A DNA stretch of 13,536 nt from Nitrospirota bacterium (lineage in GTDB: Bacteria; Nitrospinota; Nitrospinia; Nitrospinales; Nitrospinaceae). The stretch covers positions 1-13,536 of the forward strand of contig QIDN01000239.1 in assembly GCA_003229345.1 (NCBI GenBank), in the 5' to 3' direction. Shown here in pieces: positions 12,417-13,536 of this stretch. The notes under the pieces are model-generated. The model was given only the letters and a program-made list of their open reading frames with translations, made no database searches and had not been told where the DNA came from. The position numbers and the translations under genes are program-made. Every line of letters starts with the position of its first letter. Positions within the stretch are counted from its first letter, which is position 1.

Positions 12417-13082
12417 ATGATCCAGCTATACAGCGTTTACAAATCCTACAACAACACTCCTGCTTTGGTGGATGTTTCTTTCATTATCAAGAAAGGAGCT
12501 TTTGTCTTCGTCACCGGTCCCAGCGGCGCCGGAAAGTCCACATTATTGAAATTGATATACCGTTGGGAAAGTTACGACAAAGGCCAGGTGCTGGTTAACG
12601 GGATCAATGTCGGGAAACTCAAATTCAACAAGCTCTGGCAATTACGGCGCCATATTGGAGTCGTGTTTCAGGATTACAAATTACTCCCGGGTAAAACCAT
12701 CCTCGAAAATGTCGCCTTCACCTTGGAAATTGTCGGCGCCGAAAAAAAAACCATTCGCTATAGAGCCTGGGAAGCTCTCAAGAATGTGGGACTCTCCCAT
12801 AGAAAAGATGCCTACCCCCTGGAATTATCAGGAGGTGAGCAGCAGCGTGTAGCCATCGCCCGGGCATTGGTGAACGATCCTAAAATATTACTGGCAGACG
12901 AGCCCACAGGGAACCTGGACCCGGATATGGCCAGCGAAATCCTGCATTTATTTGAAAAGGCCAATGCCGACGGCACCACGGTGGTTTTTGCGACCCACAG
13001 CCAGAATATTTTACGGGAAGGCAACCATGCGGCGATCACCTTGAAACGCGGTAAAATTGCAGACACACGGATTGTAGCCTGA
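12417..13082 (+). CDS. ftsE: Cell-division ABC transporter ATPase FtsE
   Basis: A 221-residue ABC ATPase, the usual FtsE length. Walker A is GPSGAGKS (residues 34-41), the Q-loop Gln is in VFQDYKLL (Q85), the signature is LSGGEQQR (137-144), Walker B is ILLADE (157-162) with EPTGNLDP following, and the switch His is in FATHSQ (H194). The opening MIQLYSVYKSYNNTPALVDV is typical of FtsE. With FtsX it forms a membrane complex that does not transport but regulates peptidoglycan hydrolases at the septum. The next gene starts 8 nt downstream and encodes FtsX, which confirms the assignment over LolD-type relatives. The start has no visible Shine-Dalgarno sequence (upstream bases are CTGGATTGCA). Confidence 0.97.
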   Translation: MIQLYSVYKSYNNTPALVDVSFIIKKGAFVFVTGPSGAGKSTLLKLIYRWESYDKGQVLVNGINVGKLKFNKLWQLRRHIGVVFQDYKLLPGKTILENVAFTLEIVGAEKKTIRYRAWEALKNVGLSHRKDAYPLELSGGEQQRVAIARALVNDPKILLADEPTGNLDPDMASEILHLFEKANADGTTVVFATHSQNILREGNHAAITLKRGKIADTRIVA

Positions 13083-13090
13083 TTGCAAAA

Positions 13091-13536
13091 ATGAAAATTC
13101 TGAAAACAACTCTCAGTAATATTAAATCCAACAAGCAATTATTTTTTGCTTCGGTAGGCACCATCACCACCGCTCTTTCAATTTTAGGGCTTTTCCTGTT
13201 TGTTTACATCAATCTGAATTCCGTTCTTTCTTTTTGGAACGATCAGGTTCAGTTGATCGTCTATCTGGATGACGAGATTTCGAGCGGTGAGAGAAAGCAA
13301 TTAGAGAAACTTTTTTCTTCTAATTCAAAAGTCGACTCGTTTGACTTTGTTTCCAGAGATAAAGCCTGGAAAAATTTTCAATCCATGTTCTCCGAAAAAG
13401 CCTCTTTTCTTAAAAGTATCGGATTCAATCCCCTGCCAGCGTCCTACAATCTTAAGATTAAGTCTTCATCAGAAAGGTTGAAAAGTATTCAATCGTTGGC
13501 GAAGAAGCTGAATCGGGAAGACGGGGTAGAATCGGT
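13091..13536 (+). CDS. ftsX: Cell-division permease-like protein FtsX (3' end outside window)
   Basis: The frame is open from the ATG at 13091 to the window edge, giving 148 complete codons of an expected 290-300. The N-terminus is short and Lys-rich (MKILKTTLSNIKSNKQ), followed by the first membrane helix at about residues 18-43 (FFASVGTITTALSILGLFLF and VYINL). Then comes the start of the extracytoplasmic loop: VQLIVYLDDEISSGER, FDFVSRDKAWKNFQSMF and LPASYNLKIKSSSE all match FtsX ectodomains (hydrophobic V-Y-L followed by LPASxxVK). This ectodomain activates peptidoglycan hydrolases or their activators. The gene lies 8 nt after ftsE in the same orientation. No Shine-Dalgarno sequence is seen, so it may be translated by coupling with ftsE. 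Confidence 0.95.
   Translation, partial: MKILKTTLSNIKSNKQLFFASVGTITTALSILGLFLFVYINLNSVLSFWNDQVQLIVYLDDEISSGERKQLEKLFSSNSKVDSFDFVSRDKAWKNFQSMFSEKASFLKSIGFNPLPASYNLKIKSSSERLKSIQSLAKKLNREDGVES

Noticed and set aside
1..13536. CRISPR arrays, tRNA or rRNA genes, transposases, integrases or attachment sites
   Set aside because: No regularly spaced repeats, tRNA-like cloverleaf, transposase motif or terminal inverted repeat was seen. The direct repeats found are inside the RNase E/G coding tail.

Overview
This is a gene-dense bacterial chromosomal window with no tRNA, rRNA, CRISPR array or recognisable insertion sequence. The mix is a multihaem c-type cytochrome, MetF, exported proteins with the formylglycine-generating-enzyme (SUMF1) fold, a HmuY-like protein, an RNase E/G with a basic tail, and FtsE/FtsX. 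It suggests a respiring, diderm, free-living bacterium. A Nitrospinota-like (nitrite-oxidiser-related) lineage would fit, but that is a weak impression and no marker gene here proves it. Most genes start without a visible Shine-Dalgarno sequence, and start/stop overlaps are frequent.

Layout. (1) 2-2416, plus strand: a respiratory block. It holds the 3' part of a cytochrome with five monohaem modules and an acidic tail, a 60-residue single-span membrane protein, and a membrane-anchored Mrr-like nuclease-fold protein that seems to have lost its catalytic lysine. (2) 2502-4903, plus strand: metF, an exported SUMF1-fold protein without the copper-binding cysteines of true formylglycine-generating enzymes, and a cytoplasmic leucine-rich-repeat protein. 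(3) 7760-4907, minus strand: an operon joined by 4-nt and 1-nt start/stop overlaps. It encodes an unusually long phosphoglycerate kinase homologue, a cytoplasmic sulfite-oxidase-fold molybdopterin oxidoreductase, and an exported protein of unknown function. It converges on block 2 with only 3 nt between the stop codons. (4) 7980-10049, plus strand: RNase E/G with a 219-nt divergent upstream region containing a small hairpin. (5) 11549-10081, minus strand: a HmuY-like gene whose stop overlaps the TTG start of a SUMF1-fold lipoprotein gene. A perfect 10-bp inverted repeat flanks a consensus -10 box in its upstream region. (6) 11725-12351, plus strand: an unrecognised 208-residue protein. (7) 12417-13536, plus strand: ftsE followed by the 5' part of ftsX, which runs off the window.

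How the genes work together. Block 1 looks like part of an electron-transfer complex. Block 5 looks like an envelope haem- or iron-related pair. Blocks 4 and 7 are housekeeping (RNA decay and processing; divisome ABC complex). The least explained features are the degenerate Mrr-fold protein inside a cytochrome operon, the HmuY-like/SUMF1 lipoprotein pair with its palindromic promoter, the PGK homologue with a G9 tract in its active-site glycine loop, and the 208-residue protein. The longest stretches without a gene are 7761-7979 and 11550-11724, both described below.
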